This document shows, piece after piece, positions 6,601 to 8,409 of a DNA stretch of 8,409 bases. How positions within the stretch are numbered: position 1 is the first letter of the stretch; every line of letters begins with the position of its first letter. The stretch covers positions 1 to 8,409 of the forward strand of contig JAEWME010000271.1 of NCBI GenBank assembly GCA_023393265.1, in the 5' to 3' direction. A program made the translations under genes and the position numbers. The notes under the pieces are model-generated. The model did not search any database. It saw only the letters and a list, made by a program, of their open reading frames with translations, and was not told where the DNA came from. This DNA is from Bacteroidota bacterium. GTDB lineage: Bacteria; Bacteroidota; Bacteroidia; Bacteroidales; Prolixibacteraceae.

Positions 6601-6608
6601 CAAAAATA
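6601..6608 (-). promoter_or_regulatory. -7 promoter element candidate for the hydrolase gene
   Basis: On the minus strand TATTTTTG (6608-6601) matches the Bacteroidota TAnnTTTG consensus exactly, 32 nt upstream of the hydrolase ATG, implying a leader of about 25 nt. No clear TTTG occurs 19-21 nt upstream; that stretch is T-rich (ATTTTCC). This half of the promoter is therefore weakly supported. Confidence 0.45.
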
Positions 6609-6746
6609 GGTAAACAATCGGAAAATCAGTTTTTGCAATTATTGTGAAATTTCGGCGTTTCATTGTTAAACAACTCGCCTGATTGTTGGTTGATTTGTCG
6701 GGTTTCATCACTCAAAAATTCATAAACATTAAAATTAAGAATTTGT

Positions 6747-6754
6747 TATTTTAG
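6747..6754 (+). promoter_or_regulatory. -7 promoter element candidate for sucA
   Basis: TATTTTAG matches TAnnTTTG in 7 of 8 positions and lies 37 nt before the sucA ATG. No good TTTG appears at the expected -33 distance, so support is limited. The 223-bp divergent region (6569-6791) is AT-rich. Beyond these two candidates I see only short, imperfect inverted repeats around 6665-6700, and nothing I would call an operator. Confidence 0.28.
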
Positions 6755-6791
6755 AAACTTACAACAAACAAAGAAAACCAATCGCTCAACT

Positions 6792-8409
6792 ATGGATAAA
6801 TTTTCGCAAGTTGGAAACCAGGAAATAGCTGCAATCGAAGAATTGTATTCCAACTATCTGGCTGATCCTGAGTCGGTAGACGTAAGCTGGAAAAATTTTT
6901 TCGCCGGATTTGAATTCGCCCGGAAGAATTTTGCCATCGACGACCAGCCTGTCCATTCAGGAAAAATTGACAAGGAATTTGCCATCCTGAACCTGATACA
7001 CGGATACCGACAGCGAGGCCACCTATTCACCAAAACCAACCCCGTTCGTTCCCGAAGAAAATATTCGCCAACACTGGCGCTTGAAAACTTCGGACTCCAG
7101 CAATCCGACCTAGATACTGTCTTTCAGGCTGGAAACAATATTGGTATTGGTCCGGCAACGCTGCGCGACATTGTGGCGCACCTCGAAGCCACCTATTGTC
7201 AGTCGATCGGTGTCGAATATGTTTTCATGCGCGATCCTGTCCTGATTGACTGGCTCAAAATGAAAATGGAGTCAACCCGAAATGCTGAAAACCTTACTGC
7301 GGAACAACAAAAGCACATTTATTATCACCTGAAACTGGCGGTTGGATTTGAGAATTTCATCCATAAAAAGTTTGTCGGCCAGAAGCGTTTTTCGCTTGAA
7401 GGAGGAGAAGGTTTGATCCCGGCGCTTGATGCGGTAATCGGGCATGGAGCCACACTCGGAGTCGACGAATTTGTTATTGGAATGGCTCATCGAGGCCGTT
7501 TGAATGTTTTGGCCAATATTCTGGAAAAGCCTTACGAGAATATTTTCAAGGAATTTGTTGGCACCGAATACGATCAGGAGATGGCCGTTGGCGATGTGAA
7601 ATACCACCTTGGATATGAAAATGAAGTTGAAACTGATTCCGGTAAAAAGGTGAAGATTGGTTTGGTTCCCAACCCGTCGCACCTCGAAACGGTTTCGGCT
7701 TTAGTGCAGGGAATGTCACGTTCGCGCATCGACACCGAATATGGTGGCGATTTTGATAAGGTAGTTCCGATCGTGATTCACGGCGATGCAGCCATTGCCA
7801 CACAGGGAATAGTTTACGAAGTAATCCAGATGTCGCAATTGTCGGGCTACAAAACCGGAGGAACCGTCCATCTGGTTATCAATAACCAGGTTGGTTTTAC
7901 GACCAACTACCTCGATGCCCGTTCGAGTACCTATTGTACCGACGTAGCCAAAGTGACCCGTTCTCCCGTTTTTCATGTGAATGGCGACGATGTGGAAGCC
8001 ATTATTTTCACCATTAAACTCGCGATGGAGTTCAGGCAACGTTTCCATGTTGATGTGTTTGTGGATATTTTGGGATACCGCCGATATGGACACAATGAGG
8101 GCGACGAACCTCGGTTCACACAGCCTTTGCTTTATAAAGCAATCGAACAACACCTCAATCCCCGCGATATTTATGCGCGGAAGCTGGTTGAGCGCGGCGT
8201 ATTTGCTTCAGGAGAAGCAGAAGAACAGAACAAGTTGTTTGAACAATTTCTGGAAGAAAAATTCAAGGAATCTGAGAAAATTGAAAAGGTAAAAGTTAAG
8301 CGCTTTTTACAGAAAGAATACCAGCAATACGAGAATCCGGTGAAAGCTGATTTAAACAAAGTACTGAAAACCGGAGTATCAAAAGCTGAACTGATGCGAA
8401 TTGCAGAAC
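6792..8409 (+). CDS. sucA: 2-oxoglutarate dehydrogenase E1 component, N-terminal part
   Basis: SucA is the thiamine-diphosphate-dependent E1 of the 2-oxoglutarate dehydrogenase complex. It decarboxylates 2-oxoglutarate and transfers the succinyl group to the lipoyl arm of E2 (SucB) in the TCA cycle. The window holds 539 codons of a protein usually a little over 900 residues; the frame runs uninterrupted off the right edge. The E1 N-terminal helix is present (IEELYSNYLADPESV at 15-29), as in enzymes that dock E2. FSLEGGEGLIP (200-210), the active-site MAHRGRLNVL (231-240) with H233, and VPNPSHLE (292-299) with H297 follow. The ThDP/Mg motif runs from HGDAA (330-334) to NNQ (364-366), and GYRRYGHNEGDEPRFTQP (428-445) is diagnostic of OGDH E1. 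The start ATG (MDKFSQVGNQE) has no Shine-Dalgarno but an A-rich leader. sucB would be expected downstream, outside the window. Confidence 0.97.
   Translation, partial: MDKFSQVGNQEIAAIEELYSNYLADPESVDVSWKNFFAGFEFARKNFAIDDQPVHSGKIDKEFAILNLIHGYRQRGHLFTKTNPVRSRRKYSPTLALENFGLQQSDLDTVFQAGNNIGIGPATLRDIVAHLEATYCQSIGVEYVFMRDPVLIDWLKMKMESTRNAENLTAEQQKHIYYHLKLAVGFENFIHKKFVGQKRFSLEGGEGLIPALDAVIGHGATLGVDEFVIGMAHRGRLNVLANILEKPYENIFKEFVGTEYDQEMAVGDVKYHLGYENEVETDSGKKVKIGLVPNPSHLETVSALVQGMSRSRIDTEYGGDFDKVVPIVIHGDAAIATQGIVYEVIQMSQLSGYKTGGTVHLVINNQVGFTTNYLDARSSTYCTDVAKVTRSPVFHVNGDDVEAIIFTIKLAMEFRQRFHVDVFVDILGYRRYGHNEGDEPRFTQPLLYKAIEQHLNPRDIYARKLVERGVFASGEAEEQNKLFEQFLEEKFKESEKIEKVKVKRFLQKEYQQYENPVKADLNKVLKTGVSKAELMRIAE

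Noticed and set aside
6665..6700. Repeated GTT/AAC-type short inverted repeats upstream of sucA, considered as an operator or attenuator.
   Set aside because: Matches are 4-6 bp with mismatches, and no T-tract or consistent spacing follows.
7272..8153. Minus-strand open frames of 85-145 codons opposite sucA.
   Set aside because: The plus strand encodes an unbroken, highly conserved E1 protein. The antisense frames have low-complexity, non-family-like translations and arise from codon bias of the sense gene.

Overview
This window is a chromosomal stretch from a member of the Bacteroidota, most likely Bacteroidales/Marinilabiliales. Four things point there: the block rpmB-rpmG-DUF4295 protein-ftsY-rimO; the DUF4295 small ribosomal protein, which I know only from this phylum; Bacteroidota-type promoter matches (TTTG about 20 nt before TAnnTTTG); and the near absence of Shine-Dalgarno sequences. 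Species cannot be fixed from the sequence alone. Everything here looks like core genome. I see no insertion sequence, phage gene, CRISPR array, tRNA or rRNA.

Layout. Positions 1-2123 hold three minus-strand genes, in transcription order: a CPBP-family membrane protease (2123-1308, GTG start), coaD for phosphopantetheine adenylyltransferase (1234-755), and the N-terminal part of an exported protein of uncertain function (709 to the left edge, GTG start), possibly the front of a TlpA/thioredoxin-type protein. A 287-bp divergent region (2124-2410) carries a good promoter for the plus-strand ribosomal operon rpmB (L28), rpmG (L33) and a 50-residue DUF4295/bL38-type protein at 2856-3008. That operon ends in a clear hairpin terminator. 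It is followed by ftsY (SRP receptor GTPase) with its own terminator, then rimO (ribosomal protein S12 methylthiotransferase).

rimO converges on a minus-strand gene (6568-5567) for a membrane-anchored or exported alpha/beta hydrolase with an altered nucleophile elbow. That hydrolase gene is divergent from the 5' part of sucA (E1 of 2-oxoglutarate dehydrogenase, from 6792 to the right edge). A 223-bp AT-rich region between them holds a promoter candidate for each side.

How the genes fit together: the central block concerns the ribosome and its products. L28, L33 and the DUF4295 protein are large-subunit components, FtsY docks SRP-ribosome complexes at the membrane, and RimO modifies S12 of the small subunit. 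coaD (CoA synthesis) and sucA (a CoA-consuming TCA-cycle enzyme) are both metabolic but belong to separate transcription units. I found no convincing undescribed system. The most useful second-look points are the 50-residue ribosomal gene, the S-T-S-T-G nucleophile motif of the hydrolase, and the partial exported protein that lies in frame directly after the coaD stop.
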